Below, one piece after another: positions 22,950-37,127 of a DNA stretch of 64,000 nucleotides. The position numbers and the translations under genes are program-made. Origin of the DNA: Cenococcum geophilum 1.58 (lineage: Eukaryota; Ascomycota; Dothideomycetes; Gloniales; Gloniaceae); NCBI GenBank assembly GCA_001692895.1, contig KV748178.1:5620867-5684866 (forward strand), read 5' to 3'. Within the stretch, counting starts at the first letter, position 1. Each line of letters opens with the position of its first letter. The notes under the pieces were generated by a model. That model was not told the origin of the DNA, ran no database searches, and saw only the letters and a program-made list of their open reading frames with translations.

Positions 22950-25900
22950 CTATCTCCCTCCTCTTTATCTTCGTCCTTAAAGATCCTTAATATCTCTAAG
23001 TTGTTTACTAGAGGTATAATACCCATCTAATTAATTTAGTTAATATTATTACTTATTATACCTAAAGCATCTTCTTCTTTATACGCGTAATGTTGTGCTT
23101 ACACTATTACTGCCATATTGTCGCTTAGTGAAATTATATTATCTCTATATTCTTATTATGCGAAAGAGGGGTTGGTTTACGTTGCGCTAATAAGTCCCTT
23201 ATCTTGGCAACCTTTTTTTTGCTTAGAGTACACTAAAGTAAACATTTAATTATCCTGTAATATTTACTTTACTTTTAATGCTAAATATACGCGTCCTATA
23301 ACTCTTAATAGTCTTTAAGTTCCCTAAGTAATTTGTTATAAGGTTTTGTATTTAATCTACTGCTGTAAAGCTTAATGGTAACCTATCGTAGGCTTTTACT
23401 AAGCTTAAGTGTTCCTATAATACTAAATAGAAGGCTCTAAATACCTATATTACGGCGTCTACTTAGCTGCTTTATCTTAAAAAGGTCTATAAAAAGGTTT
23501 ATTTTAAGAAGTAGAAACTTATAGAATAAGGTCTATAGGAACTTAGTAATAAGAGAATTAACTCTCCTTCTGTAGTAAAGGGAACAACTTTAAGTAGTTT
23601 GGTAGTCGCTTTTTCTAGGTCCCCCTTAGGTAACTTATTCTTTAGCGATCCTTCTTTATTAATATTGCCTAACCTATTTTCTTCCGATACTCCTATACCT
23701 TTTCTATAGCGTTCTTTAAATTCTCTAGTAGCTCCTAGGTAGTCTTATTATAGCCTATCCACTTTACTTTATACTATATTTTATTATTAATATCCTTATA
23801 ACTAATGATCTTCGAAACTTACTATTTGTTCTCTTTTTAGCCTCTATATATATCTGCCTTATAGATTAGTAGCTTAATATCCCTATATACTAGTTCTAGC
23901 ATCGCGATATGCTATATAGGGTAGATCTTTATTTTAGCTGGTAGGTTTAATTTAAACATAACCAGTAAAATCCTTTACTTAATTTTAAAAGGTCCTAGTT
24001 TAACATAATCTAAATTTTTACTTAGTTGTTAACTCTTAAAAATTTTATATAGTAGCTATACTTTATCTCCCTCCTTAAGATCTGGTCCCTTAGATCTCTT
24101 AGCATTATAGTATTTTTTTATTCTCTGCTATACTACCTTAGCTGTTTCTATAAGGTTTATATAAAGATTTATTAAAGTCTCCGTTCTCTGCTTAGCTATA
24201 CTACTTATTTTCTTTACTTAGCGTAGTAATAACAATGTTCTTAGTTTATATCCGTAATTTGCCTTAAATAGTAATATACCTATTTCTTTTTATGGTATTG
24301 CATTACATATAAATTGTATAACTAGTAATAGCGATACCTAATTATTCTGTACGTAATTAATATAATGTCTTAAATACTGTTCTAGTGTCTAATTTAATCT
24401 TTCTATTTAACCGTCTGTCTGCGGATAATATGCGGTAGAAGTTACTGCTCTAACTCCTTACTCCGCCAAAAATACCTCCTAGAATGCTGCTATAAATCTT
24501 AGATCTCTATCTAATATAATTTTACTTAGTGCTCTATATCTTACGAACACTTCTTTAATATAGATTCTAGTAATATCCTCCGCTAAGATTTCCTTGGTGT
24601 ATGCTATAAAGTATCCCTACTTTATAAGCTTGTCTACTATTACTAAGATTATATTATAATCTTATCCGGTAATAGGATCTCTTAACTTTAGTAACTTAAT
24701 AATAAAGTCTTATAATATGACTTCCTATAGTCTCTCTAGTATTTTAATAGGTTATAGCCCCCTATATAGCTTATGCCTTATTAGTTTATTTCTTTAGCAA
24801 TTTAGATACTCCTTTATAACTTTTTATACTATACCCTAGATTCTGTTAATAATGTACTCCTTTTAGAGTCTTAACACTAAGCCTATGGCTCTATTGTGTC
24901 CTTAAGTTAATTTCTTATAGAATTCTTCTATAAAGTGTTCTGCTATGCTTCTTAGGATATACCTTACTTCTTAGTTTTCGTATATATCCGACTATAGATC
25001 TTCTAGCTATACCTCTAAAATTCTTTATGCCTAAAAGCTTTTTAGTAGCTTATAAACTTTCTCTAGTTCCTCCTAAGTTATTATAATCTTTAGGTAATTA
25101 TACCTAATTAATCTATCTATGTCTTTTTGCAGTAAAGCCCCTAATAACTTTTTATTATATTATAGTTTAGCCTTTTAACTTAAAGTATTGGCTTATATAT
25201 TATCTATACCCTTAGTGTGCTAAATCTTAAAATAGTATTCTATAAGCATCTCCGCCTATCTAACCTACCTTTAGTTAAGTTCCTTTATTATTAGGAATCC
25301 TATTAGGTTTTTATAATCCGTCTTAATTATAAATAGTTTCTCTATACCTTATAAGAATGCTCTCTATTTCTTTAATGCTATAACTATACCTAATAACTCC
25401 TTATTATAAATATTATAGTTTAACTCTAGTGGTGTTATCTTTTAACTATAGTATGCTACTAGATGCTATCTATCTTTATATATCTATATAAAGTATACTC
25501 CTAGTATAAAGTCTAATATATCTATTTCCATAATTGTCTCTAGTTTAGGTTAATAAATCTTAAGGATTGGTTCTTAGGTAAATAGTTCTTTAAGTTCCTT
25601 AAATAGTTTCTTATGTTTATCTCCCTATACCTATAGTTCCTCCTTCTTTATTAACCGCGTTAATAGCTTAATGTTCTTTAACCATTGTACTATAAACCTT
25701 TTATAGTAATTATAAAACCTAAGGAATAATCTTAACTGTATAACGTTCTCTAGTTCCTACTAGTTTACTATAGCCTTAATCTTCTTTAGATCTATACTAA
25801 GTTGGCCTAGTTTAATAATAAACCTAATAAAATTAGTCTTCCTTATAAAGAACTTGTATTTCTTAATTGCTACTAGTATCTATTCTTCTTATAGCCTCTT

Positions 25901-28900
25901 TAAGACCTATTTAATGTGTTCTCTATATTCTTCCTCTATTATTAAGTAGATAATAATATTATTAAGGTATACTATAATAAATTCATCTAAGTGTTCTCCT
26001 AATATATTATTAATACGCTTTTAGAATGTTGCTAATGCGTTTATAAGCCTAAATTATATAACTAATGGCTTATATAGTTCTTCCTTTAACCTAAAGGCTG
26101 CCTTTTATTTATTGCCTTCCTTAATTCTAATCTAATAGTACACCTATCTTAGATCTATCTTTATAAAGATTTGCGCATTACCTATCCTATTTTAGATTTC
26201 ACTAATTAAGGGTAAAGGATACCTATCCTTTCTTATAATACTGTTTAACTATCTATAGTTAATATATAGCCTTAGCTTGCTATTTTTCTTTAGTATAAAT
26301 AGTACTAGATAACCCGCTAATGACTGTAATAGTCTAATGTATCCCTTTTATAGATTTTCTTAGATAAACTCTTTTAATGCTCTACCTTCTTCTTTAGTAA
26401 GCTTGTAGATTAAAAAGAACCTTAGACTTATTTCTAGTTCTAATTCTATCTTATAGTCCTATGCTATATACTTTAACAGCTTCTTACTTTTTAGTGACTA
26501 TAGTTTCTTACTATACTTATGGTATCTCTTTAATATATAGCTTAATCCTTTTTTTATTTCTTTATAGGTTGCCCCTACTTAGTACTATACTAACTTGGCT
26601 TATTATTACATCTTACGGCGTTAAGTATCTTTAATATTAACCTAACCTATAATCTAATTAATCTTTAGATTATATTCCTATAACTAAGGTATTCCTAATA
26701 CTGCCTTGTTATTCCCTAATAGTAATATATTAAAAGACATCTTAATCTGTCTTCCTTTAATGGTTAACTAAATAGGTCCTATCTTAAGGTTAATAATGCC
26801 TCCTCTATAGGCTATCGGATCCCCTAAAATTATTACTAATAGGTAAGAATGTTCTTTTTTCCTATATAGTAGTCCTATTCTTTTAACTGCTATTAGTAAT
26901 ATATAGTTCCTTATTGCTTTACTATCTATTAGTGCTTCGAACTACTAATCTTACTACTTAATTTGTAAATTTAGGTATTGTCCTTAAATTCCTTCAAGGG
27001 TCTAAGGCTTTACTACTAGCTCCCTCTAGTCCTATAGGCCTCTATTTTTCCTAACTATTAGCTACTAGATCCTATTTATACTTAGTCTAACTTAGGCCAA
27101 TACTTAGTTCGCTTTTTGTTTTTAATATACTATAGATAGGTATTCTCTAGACATTCCTACCATTGTTATCTATCTAGGTATTTTTTTATAAGGAATCTTC
27201 CTGGTTAAAGTATTAAGTCCCCTTATTCTTAAACTTCTATAGGGTGCTAATTATATATATACTTAGCGTTTCTATACTTTGCTTTATCCGTTATTTAATA
27301 TATCCTTATTAGATACTTCCAATGTTTATCTTTTAGTGCCCTATATATATTGTACACATTATCTATATATACTATTTATACTAAAGTGTAATATACCTAG
27401 TGTTTTAGGTTAACTCTTAGCTTGTCTTCGTCCTTAAGTTTAAACCTCTCTTATATTAATCTAAGCGGGCCGTTAAAACCGGACTCTGCACCTGTACGTG
27501 GTGACGGCTACGAACCTAGTCTTCGAAGTTTAGATCCAGAGCCAACGCAGAGACGTCGCACAGCGTGCGGACAGGACCTAGTGGTGGTTGTAGGCGTTAA
27601 GGGCGGTGGTGAAAAGTTTTCGGATGGTGAGATCTTAAAAACCACTACTGTTGGCTCTCTATAATACGACGACTACTACGCTATTCTCCTATCTAGGGCA
27701 CCTATACGATCCAATATAGATATGCAGTTTTTGATAACATCCCCCAACCCCTAGTAGAAGGTATTAATGACCTTATATTAACGAATAAATAAACGCGAAT
27801 AAATAAACAAATGAGCAAATATACAGCCCCTCCTAACCCCTAGGGCGATTGCCTGTAGAGCATGCGGTCACTTACCGTACTGCTATAATACTACTAAAAT
27901 CAATAGCCGGATAACCCCGTACGGTTTTCCTTGTCTTCTCTTAATGGAGTGGTGCCCTTAGAGAGGGCCTAGTGACTAGGGCCTAGGTATAAAAAATACC
28001 CAGATATATACATCCCGCTTTTGTCTTTTAGTATTAGGATAGTAGAACGGATAAATCCCCCTTACGCCTTTAATAGGCCTTAGGGGGGGGGGGAGGCATA
28101 GCGTATATGGCAATGGTTAACAAGAGATAGTATATAGGGGGTGGTTAACATATAGGACATAACTATAAGCATATAGCAATCGATCGGCAAGGCCTAGCTA
28201 GGACGTAGTAAACCCTAGCTTTGGATAAGCTAGAGAAGGAAGTAGTGGTTCCTAAGAAGTTCAAAACATCCAAGGAGGAGGACGAGCAGTAGGCCCGTAG
28301 GGCCGCTGTTACGTGCAGGCATAGTAATTCGGGGTTTTTCATCCTACTGAGGTGGCTTATAGGGTTTTTCCTCCCCCCTAATAGCAAGGGGTTTTTCCTA
28401 TTAATATTACTTTCCCCTTGTGTACGGAGTAGTCTGCGTAGGCCTAGATAGGATCCGTATTAGACGTTAATTAAAGAATCTACTACTATTAATCTAAGCG
28501 TTATAACTTTATTTACTAGTACTAAGATTTACCTTTTACTTCTCTAGTCCTCTAATTACTCCTCTAAATCCTTTAACGTTATAATTAAGGCTCCTTTAAT
28601 GTAAGTTATAGCCTTCTCTATAATTAGGTGGTCTTAGATAACTTTCTTATCTATCTATATATGGAAATCTTCTTACTTATTATTATGTCGTTGCCTATAC
28701 CACCTTTAGTACAGCTACTAGAGTGTATATAGTTTGTCTGTAAGGAAGTATCTTCTTATTACTACGTTATAATAGCCTTTTATATACCGTTCTTTAAATC
28801 TAGTTAAAATCCCTAGATCCTCTTCTTGTTCCAATTTAGTAAGCTACTTAGCTTTTAGTATGCCTACTTTTAGCCTATTAGTAATTCCTTATATAGGTGC

Positions 28901-29994
28901 TTTGTCCTTTATACGTCCTAATATACTAAACCTCTTATCTAGTTTCTGCTCTTACTATATAGTAATTTTCGCTCTAAATTCCGCTATAGTTTCTTTCTTT
29001 TTACGCCTTATAAGTAGATTCTTAAAGTCTTCTTACTTCTTAATTCCTATATCGACTTTTTAATCTTTAGGCTAAACACCGTGTTTACCTAGTAAGTCCT
29101 TTAGGTCTATATATCTGTCTTTTAGCCTAACTACTGTTTATATTATAAATTCTCTAATCTATAAAGAAGCTCCTTACCTCTTACTTATAGGTGTCCTAAT
29201 TTACGCTCCAAATTCTTAGTCCCTTAGGATTCTTAATTCTAAGCTTGCTTCTTTCTTAAGCTTAGCCCCTACCTTGGTCTAACTAGGCGTCTATAGTGTC
29301 CTTATCTTGTCTTAAGAGTTTTATATCTTACTTACCTTATCTTAAGAGTCTTGTGCCTCTAGGAAACTTTATCCTAAGCTTATTTATATATCTCTAAACT
29401 AAGCTATTACCCTACTCTATTGGTTTTCGTCCATTATAGGTCCTTAGGTATGCCTTATCTTATCTTAAGAATTTTAGTTATCTCTTATCTCATCTTAAAA
29501 ATCTTAAGCCTTTAGCCTTTTGCCTTTATTAAGTAGTAAGCTAGTACTAGTAGTTATCTACTTGCTTAATTATTTTTAGATATTACTTCTTCTGTTTTAT
29601 AAAACGACGGATGTCGTATCTAACGGTATTATAATGCCCGTTACTAAACCTTACTCTATAGCGGTCTTAGTCTTTACTTCTATTGCGCTATTAAGGTTTA
29701 GATACCCCCAGTTAGTTCCCTTATTTTCCTTATCGCTATTGGTTAATAAGTACTCTAACTCCATTACTATTATTACTAATCTTTATCTATATATTGCTAT
29801 AATATCTTAATCTAGCTTATAGAGTTAATCTTATTCTTTATCTAACTCTTTAGTTCCTTTAAGTCCTCTTAACTCTAGCTTTTATAGCTAATAGCTTACG
29901 CTATACTTAGCGTCCTTATAAATTCGGTATACGTTATTATAATAAAACGCGAAACTTCTAATTAAATATTCTTTTATTTCTTGTAGTACACTAT
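22950..29994 (-). mobile_element. Gypsy B, main body: 3' region, chromodomain, integrase, RNase H, RT, protease (fossil)
   Basis: The minus strand shows a chromodomain-like segment (short motif YKVKWIGYN, near 23,760), integrase catalytic region (near 24,500), RNase H (about 25,150-25,800), RT (near 26,260) and protease C-terminal part (near 26,650). 22,950-23,600 is a 3' untranslated stretch without recognisable coding. Short open frames here (28,860-29,063 plus and 28,163-28,387 minus) have no support. It stops at ...AGTACACTAT (29,994), where the large insertion begins. Confidence 0.82.
27468..28486. mobile_element. 1,019-bp insertion with a 14-bp TSD (non-LTR-like)
   Basis: TATTAATCTAAGCG is duplicated exactly on both sides (27,454-27,467 and 28,487-28,500). 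The empty site is seen in gypsy A (TTAATCTAAGCGTTATAAC, near 10,818). There are no terminal inverted repeats and no LTRs. A long TSD of this size is typical of target-primed reverse transcription, so a truncated LINE or a SINE is likeliest. The right end finishes CTACTAC. GC is higher and RIP damage lighter than in the host. No domain recognised; open frames at 27,422-27,664 (which starts outside the element) and 28,163-28,387 are not convincing. Confidence 0.65.
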
Positions 29995-30670
29995 AAGCCG
30001 TAAGCTAGCAGACTTCTATTACTAAGCGCGAAACTGCTGTATATTACCTAGCACATTACCCAGTTCTTTAAGCGGCAAGCTAGTAGACTTCCACCACTAA
30101 GCACGAAGTTGCCGCATATTGCTAGGCACATTGCCCAATTCTTTGAATTGTAAGCTAGTAGGCGTCGCCTATTAGTAGAGTATTTTGATATATTAGCTCG
30201 TATATTGCCCGGTTCCTACATTATAAGCTAGTAGACTTGTTATATTAATAGAGCACCACAACATATTGCCTAGCGCATTACTTAGGTCCTTAAATAGTAA
30301 GCTAGTAATTATCGCTTATTACTAGAGCACTACAATATATCCAGTCGCTTATTGCCTAGTTCCTTAAATAGTAAGATAGTAAACTTCTCTTATTAATACA
30401 AGAATTGCGGCATATTGCCAACATATCGCCCTATTCTATAAAAAACAACCTAATATACCTTCCATTAACTGTAAGAATGCGGTACATTGCTAAGAAACAT
30501 TGCTTACTCTATTAAAAAAAAACCCTAGTATATGCCTTCCATTAGCTATAAGACTACGGTATATTGCCTACTATATTACCTAATTCTTAAAACAATAGCC
30601 TAGTATACTTCTTCTACTAGATAAGACTTTACGGCAAATTGCCTAGCATATTACTTAATTCTACGCTAAA
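29995..30670. repeat. 75-bp tandem array 1, about 9 units
   Basis: Diverged units of the type GCGGCAAGCTAGCAGACTTC...AAATTGCCGCATATTGCC...CAGTTCCTTAA. The first two are close to consensus and the last four are degenerate and A-rich. The array lies directly 3' of SNF2 copy 1. The order of degenerate units at the SNF2 end is the same as in array 2, so array and gene were duplicated together. Confidence 0.85.
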
Positions 30671-30739
30671 ATATTAAAAACACTTCGCTAGAACACTTCT
30701 ACTAGCTGCTCCTTCGAACTCCCTAGCTTATTTATGTCT

Positions 30740-33700
30740 ACGTCTAGTATCTTATCTACAGCGGTCTTTTTTAATTTATACTTATTTAGAATTCCAACCT
30801 TAATACGGGAAGCCGTATTATATAAAATATATACTATTATAAGAGGGTTTTCTTGGCCAATTTGGTAGATATGGTATATAAACTGTTCCTATTTACTAAA
30901 GGACGGATTGAGCTCTATAAGCACAATAAAGTATACCTTATTAAGGGTAATACCCTCTATAATAGCCTTTAGAGATAATAAAAGAATCTATAGTCCGCTT
31001 AGCTGCTTCTACAAGTTATAGATAATATAGTTCTTTTACTTTAGTGATATTCCTCTAGGGAGATATATAACAGCGTTCTTACTATATTTAGCAACTAAGG
31101 CCTAAAATAAGTATTAACTTAGAGTTCTGGTTAAGCAAGCTGCTGTTAAGAGGTAAAAAGATAGAGTATTTTGTTACTTACTGCTATATATACCGCCCTA
31201 ATAGTTAGGAAATCAGTGCTAATAACAACCTTACTATAATACCCCCCGACGTTTTTTAATTGTATAACTTCTTTATAGATAGCTAAAAGCGCCTTAAACT
31301 TTATATTACCGCAAAGAATTTCCTCCTTATTCTTATTTAAGATACTTCTAATAGGAGATTTAATTAATTTTACGTGAAATTTCGCTTATATATCGATTTT
31401 GTCGTCATCTAGCAGATCCTTATTATATCTATCCTTCTATAAAAGTAACCTAGGCGTTATCGCTGCAACACAGCACATAAAGTAGGTGCTTAAGGAGGTA
31501 CCGGCTATTTATACTAGTTGGTTCCCATTAGAAGAACCATCTTCTTTCTATTTAACTATTTTCTGCTAAAATGCCTTTTCTATTTCTAACGCCATTGCAC
31601 TTTCTATACCCTATAGTAATTTAATTTCTATAGTTCTATACTTATAGTTTAGGTAGTAAATTTAGAGCTCGCCTAAAACAACTTTCAATTTTCTTCTATT
31701 AAAGCCGATGGTATTTAAGGTACGGCGAATTTCAAAGTTTATAAGTATTTCTCCACTAACCTAAACTGATTCTTTATATGCCGTAGACTATAAGACCCCT
31801 TTAAGGTTACTCTTTCCTTGTTTTAAAAAATAACTCTATAGTTTTGCTATTTTTTTTAACTTCGACGGATGTGCATTTTTTAAGAATGCTATTATCTTAA
31901 GCGCTTACCTAATCTAGATCTAAAAGGCCACTTATAATAAACTAATATATATCTACGATACTATTCTCTATTAGAGTCCCTAATATAGCCTAGATAAAGA
32001 ATCTAAGGCGTTTTAGTATAGTACTTTTATAGAAACAAAGAAATTGGTTAACTATAGTCTCTTTATTCTTCTTATTATAAAACTTATCCCATAAAACCCT
32101 ACCAAAAAACGTGGTCTTAACTAACTGCTAACCTTTATCCTCTTGCTTACCATTAAATAAAAAGCAGTAGACTCTTTTAGTGATTATAAAGTTGTCAATA
32201 ACACGCTGTTTTAGGCATTTAGATATTATAATTACAACAAATCTTATTACTAAGGCAGCCGGGGTACTAACTAAAGGATTACCCTTTCTAAGTGGTAGAA
32301 CACTATTGGAGAACCATAGGTAAGGGGTCTTTACTTTATCTATAAGAGCCTAATAAGTATTTAAAGCATTATAGGCGGTCTAGTTTCCCAATATTCCTAT
32401 TTCTAGCTACTTATCTAAAGTCGGCTGCTCCATACCTAGAGAAATATCCGCTGTTAAATAGTATATTACAACTCTTAGCGGTACCTACGCTTGCGTTATA
32501 AGTAGTAAGTCTTTAAATAATAAGATATAATTATCTCTCTAGGCAGTAATAATATATAGAACTGCGATAACTAGGCTGGCACTATACTGTTTATGTATTA
32601 TAGATATAGCGTTATAATTTACGCACGAGTATAGTAGAGGCACTCTATCCTAGCTAGGATACTTAACGCTATTAGCCTAGTGGCCCTCCGGTAGATATTA
32701 AGTAGCATTTTTAGCCGCTTAATTAGTAGCTACTTCGTCCAGGTTTATAGTATAGTAGTAATTAAGGACAATAGTTAAGTATGCGGTTACTATTTTGCCG
32801 GTCCCTATACTATCTATAAGAACCCCATTATTTAGCTCTATATATTCCTAATAGAACATCTTAGATATACTATGCAGCTAGTATAGGAACGCTCTAAACT
32901 CTAGATTTAGACCCTATCTACGGGGAATAGGAACTATATTATTCCCTAGGAGGGCCCCTTTAGAAACCCCCTATAGCTTAGCTAAGTGTTTATATATCTA
33001 CTACTCCATTCTCTTAACCTTACCACCTACTTTTACCGTAGCGGCTTTTTGAAATCTAAAAAAAGCTAACGTTAGTCTAATTTAAGATATACTCTATATG
33101 CTTATATGCCCATACCTCCCTATTGGCTTCGTTTATTATATCTTCAAAGGCCTCTTCTTCTAGGTTGTCGTCTTCTGTAGAAACTTATATGGTGTTACTA
33201 GCCAGATTGTCTACGGTTATAACCTATAGTTAAGCTAGTTTGGGATCCGGAGCGGTTACGCTTTAAAGAGCATTATAATTGTCTTTATTCTCCTCTATAC
33301 TATTAGGACCCCCTATAGGCTAAATAGCTGGACCGCCGCGGCCGTCCTTAGCAGCTTACCGTAATTTGCCTTTAGATGCTCTAGCAGGTTACTCCCTTTT
33401 ATAACTACGTTTCTTCCAACCTAATAAACTTAGAATGCTACTATACACTAATAAGGTTAATAAAGCATCGCTCTCACTTTCGATATCTTTATTAACGAAC
33501 TTATTATCTAAGTACTCTAAGTGCTTACGGATCTACTTAGACGCAGTCTTCCGCCGTTTCTTATATATAGGCTTACCGCGTAAAGACTGGCGAATTAGGG
33601 TATTGGCGATACTGGGAGGGTTTATACTCTACTTACGCGGTATTTAGTACGGTATTTCTATAATTAAATGCTCGGCTACAATTATTAGTATATAGATAGC

Positions 33701-34340
33701 CAGATATTGTTAAAAGAACTTATAATTAGTACTCTTAAGTATAAATTCCACTTTACTTCTGTGGTATAGTATACATTACTAAAACGCGGCTTATAATGCC
33801 CCTTACTGGGTAATGCAAGCCTCCTTATAGGATTCAATATTAACCTATATAATTTAATCCTTATCTAAGTTAAACCCTACTAATACTGCAACCTCTTAAA
33901 ATAGCAAAAAACTAATTTCTTTAATTATTAGAGTTTCTGTATTAGCTTCTATAATGTTATAAATTATACAAAGCTCTATAATATTTTAGGTAGTTAAGTT
34001 TATTCTTTAAAATTAGAAGGTTATATTTTTAAGCAAAAGCGGCTTACCTAATAATGTAGGGCCTAGTAATTCTAAGATTTGCTTAGGAGTAAATATAGGC
34101 GCTAGCGTTATTATAGATTCGAATTTGGGTTAAGTCTAACTTCTAAGTTCTAACTTATTTTGCTATTTTATGGCATTAGTTCTCTAAGATATTATTAAAG
34201 CAATAATGGTATCTTTAGACTAGCTTTCTAAAATACCTTCCCTTTTAGGCAAGTTGCTAAGGACCTTCTAGACAAAGTTATCGCGTAGTACTTTATCTTT
34301 AGCAGTATAAAACGCGACTTTATTAAGCCCGGCCTTTACT
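30740..34340 (-). pseudogene. SNF2-family helicase-like gene, copy 1
   Basis: SNF2/SWI2-type ATPases remodel chromatin or move on DNA. On the minus strand, a Walker A-like motif (VLIDSIGTGKIVTAYL) lies near 32,800-32,835 and a SNF2 C-terminal helicase motif VI-like segment (SK, EQFIYHIYQIGQENP) near 30,870-30,905, preceded by a segment that fits motif V (AIIEGITLNKVYFIVLIELNPS). Spacing of about 640 codons is plausible for a SNF2 core with insertions. The upstream region 33,050-34,340 also reads as coding on this strand, with a basic stretch near 33,560, and may be its N-terminal extension. Many stops, mostly TAA/TAG as RIP gives. A DEAD/SF2 helicase of another subfamily remains possible. Confidence 0.65.
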
Positions 34341-34869
34341 ATATTATCCAAAATTGTCTTCTTAATTTCCTTAAGGCGACGAGTATTAATTTCCCATCTA
34401 TTTATAATATCTAAGTCCTTTATAATAATGCGTAAAGATACCAAGATAGGACAAAGGAGAAGTAGAGCGTTGCTATATAAGAGCGGAAGAATCTAGTTAG
34501 TATTTAGTAAAGGTACAAGTCTAAAGTAGGTGGGTAAGATAAACCAATTATAAGAATTAATTAACTAGGCAGATTGCCGCAGTTTTAAGGTATAAGTTAC
34601 GGCTTAAAGTAGTAATTAGCGGTTAAACTAATTAATTAACTAATTAATATCGCGTAGAGGTGCCGTACAAGAGTTGGTTAAGGTAGTAGAGGTAAAAAGT
34701 TAGGCGAAGTGGATATTAAAGTTAAATACTTCCGCAGTAACGCTAGTAGGCAAATTGCCGTTATCTAATGCTTATTAATGGTAAGGTGAATTAAGAAGTT
34801 CTAGTGAATATATAAAATGCCGAGTCTAGCGGCATTTTGCGGCAGATTGCCTTAGGTAGTATAAGTTTT
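34341..34869. other. Non-coding spacer upstream of SNF2 copy 1
   Basis: No gene seen. It holds AACTAATTAATTAACTAATTAATATCGCG near 34,630, which recurs almost unchanged upstream of SNF2 copy 2 (near 41,875), so this is probably the shared promoter or 5' region of the module. Confidence 0.5.
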
Positions 34870-35836
34870 ATATAGTTATAATTTTTAGGATTTAAGAACT
34901 AAACTAACTTATTAGTTTATTAAAACTTGTAAATCCTGCCTTAACTACTAATATAAAAAGGTAATAACTTAGCTAAGTATAGAATTTACGTATTATTGTT
35001 AATTATTTTTTAATAGGAGACTAGGTAAAGCTAATTAAGCCTTTACTATAGCCTCCTTTAAGCCCTCCTATACTGCCCTTAATTAATCCTCTATATTAAA
35101 TAGCCGCTAGTTAAACCATTTAACCACTTATAGCACTTAATATACCTTATTTGGTGTATATAGTACGTCCTCCCTTATAACCTTAAGCTGGTCCTTTACT
35201 AAAAGCTCTTAAAATATTACCTTTCTTTAATTTATATTATGCGCTTTAGTTAGTTACGAATATAGTTTTATAACCTTAGAGATAATCCTACTTTATTACT
35301 TAGGCGTCCCGGATTAGATTAATAATAGATATATTTTAAGCCTTCTTAGCTTTTTAAAGTTCCTTAATTTCCGTTTTTAAACTCTCTATTCTGGTAATTA
35401 GCGGATAATATAGTCTACAAAGTATCCTATCCCTCCTTTATGCGACTGATTATCTAACTTACAACATTAAAGAGGTCCCTCTTTGTGGTTTTCTAGTTTC
35501 TATAATAGCCATCTCCGCGGCGCTGTTTTTATTTAACTCGGTTCTCTCTAGACTATATATAGCGGCATTTTTAGTAGCTAGTAGGACAGAATGGGTTAGC
35601 GGAGGCTTCTTAATAGGTAGCTAAGCTGTCTTCGTGGCTTTAGCTACCTTACTATTCTTCTCCTACTTAATCAGAAACCCTTTAATCTCCTTTTAGCAAC
35701 TATTCGCCGCTTTCTTCTTTCGCGGCTTTAGAGCTAGCTTAGTAGTCCCATCTCTATTCTTTAGTAACGCCTTTTTAACGTAGGGACGCTTAGTATACTT
35801 AGCTAGGGTGGTTGCATGCCTAGGGTTTTCATTCAT
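34870..35836 (-). pseudogene. Unidentified basic protein gene
   Basis: From the ATG at 35,834-35,836 the minus strand reads MNENPRHATTLAKYTKRPYV and continues with a lysine/arginine-rich N-terminus (PRKKK near 35,715). It is then coding-like to about 34,900 with several stops. I do not recognise a family. The basic tail suggests a DNA-binding or nuclear protein. It diverges from the SNF2 module's upstream region and has no second copy next to SNF2 copy 2. Confidence 0.4.
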
Positions 35837-36199
35837 CTATAATAGCCGATTAGCATAAAATATCTATAACTCCTCATTAGCATACATACTATTGCGATAT
35901 TTACTTTAAAAATAGGTTAAGGGCTAGTATATAGTTAAGTTAAGGGAAAATTGGTTTTAATATAGAGAGTAGGTAATAGATAGATGGATAGTATTTAGCA
36001 GTAAGATCTAAGAGAGAAGCTTATCCTTATTAACGTTAAGAATGCGTATAAAGCAGATAGGTAGTAGTAATTTAGGGGAAGACTTTAATAGAGGATTATC
36101 CTATATAATTGGCAGCTGGTTAATAGAGGAAGGGCAGAAACCTACAGTTGTGATATTATATATTACGACATTTTGCCCAACTTCCTTAAATATATATAT

Positions 36200-37127
36200 A
36201 GGTGGTGGCCTTCTATAGCATTTTATCGGCATTATAAGTTAACGCGTTTTAATAAGGCTTACTAATAAAATTACGCTAGCTAGGGTGCCTATAGTATGCT
36301 AACCTAGGTAGGAGCGCCTAAAGCGCCCAATATAAAAAGTCTCTTTTACTAGACGAAGGGATATAGAGCTTAAAGCTCCTCACTATTCGGTTACAAATCG
36401 CCTCTATATTATAACTATTTAATCTATACACCTTTTAGTGTTACCCGTTTTATAATTAGTGGCGGCTACTACTATAGCTTATTTAAATCTATAATTAAGT
36501 TAATTATTTAGTAAGGCTCCAGAATAAGGCTCTAGATTTAACTTCGTATATTAATATATAATTAACGTCAGTAAACAATTTAAAAGAGCCCCTCTCTACC
36601 ACCAGGCCTCTATCGCGACTTCTTACTTTAATATAGTAATAGAGCCTCCTCCTTAACCAACATCCTCTTTACAATCGGCGTTTCCTATATCTTTACCCAC
36701 CTCCTATACGAACCCCCCAGAAACAAGCTTATTGCGATTAAGAAGGTTAAGATAATAACATTATATAAGGCATGTAAACGCGACTATAGTATCGCGATTA
36801 GGGCATATATCTAGAATAAGCTATATACTAGTATAAAGAGAACAGTAGTGGAATAAGTGGGTGTTCTAGATTCTATGGCTAATACGCCCCTTAATAGACA
36901 CTAAGTTAGTAGCAGAGCTTTAGGAGTTACTAATTAGCCTTATATTAAGCACGGAGTTACCAGTAATCTATTCTTCCTTAGCCGTATTTTAAATTAGGTA
37001 TAGATCTAAAGCTCTAAGAGCTATATTAACTTTATATTCACTTCACTCTACTAATTAAATGGTTAGATTTAAAGTCTATATTAATTATAACTTTAGCCAG
37101 GAGCTCTAATTTAACAAGATCACTACC
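36200..37127. other. Coding-like stretch of unknown identity, probably plus strand
   Basis: From about 36,650 to 37,120 a plus-strand frame is coding-like with stops of the RIP type (for example LLRLRRLR, HISRISYILVQREQQWNK). No domain recognised. The rest (36,200-36,650) shows nothing I can support. It lies between the 34,870-35,836 gene and array 2. Confidence 0.3.

Noticed and set aside
29995-30670. CRISPR-like array
   Set aside because: The 75-bp units are contiguous and diverging, with no spacer/repeat alternation, in fungal repeat DNA; a satellite array.
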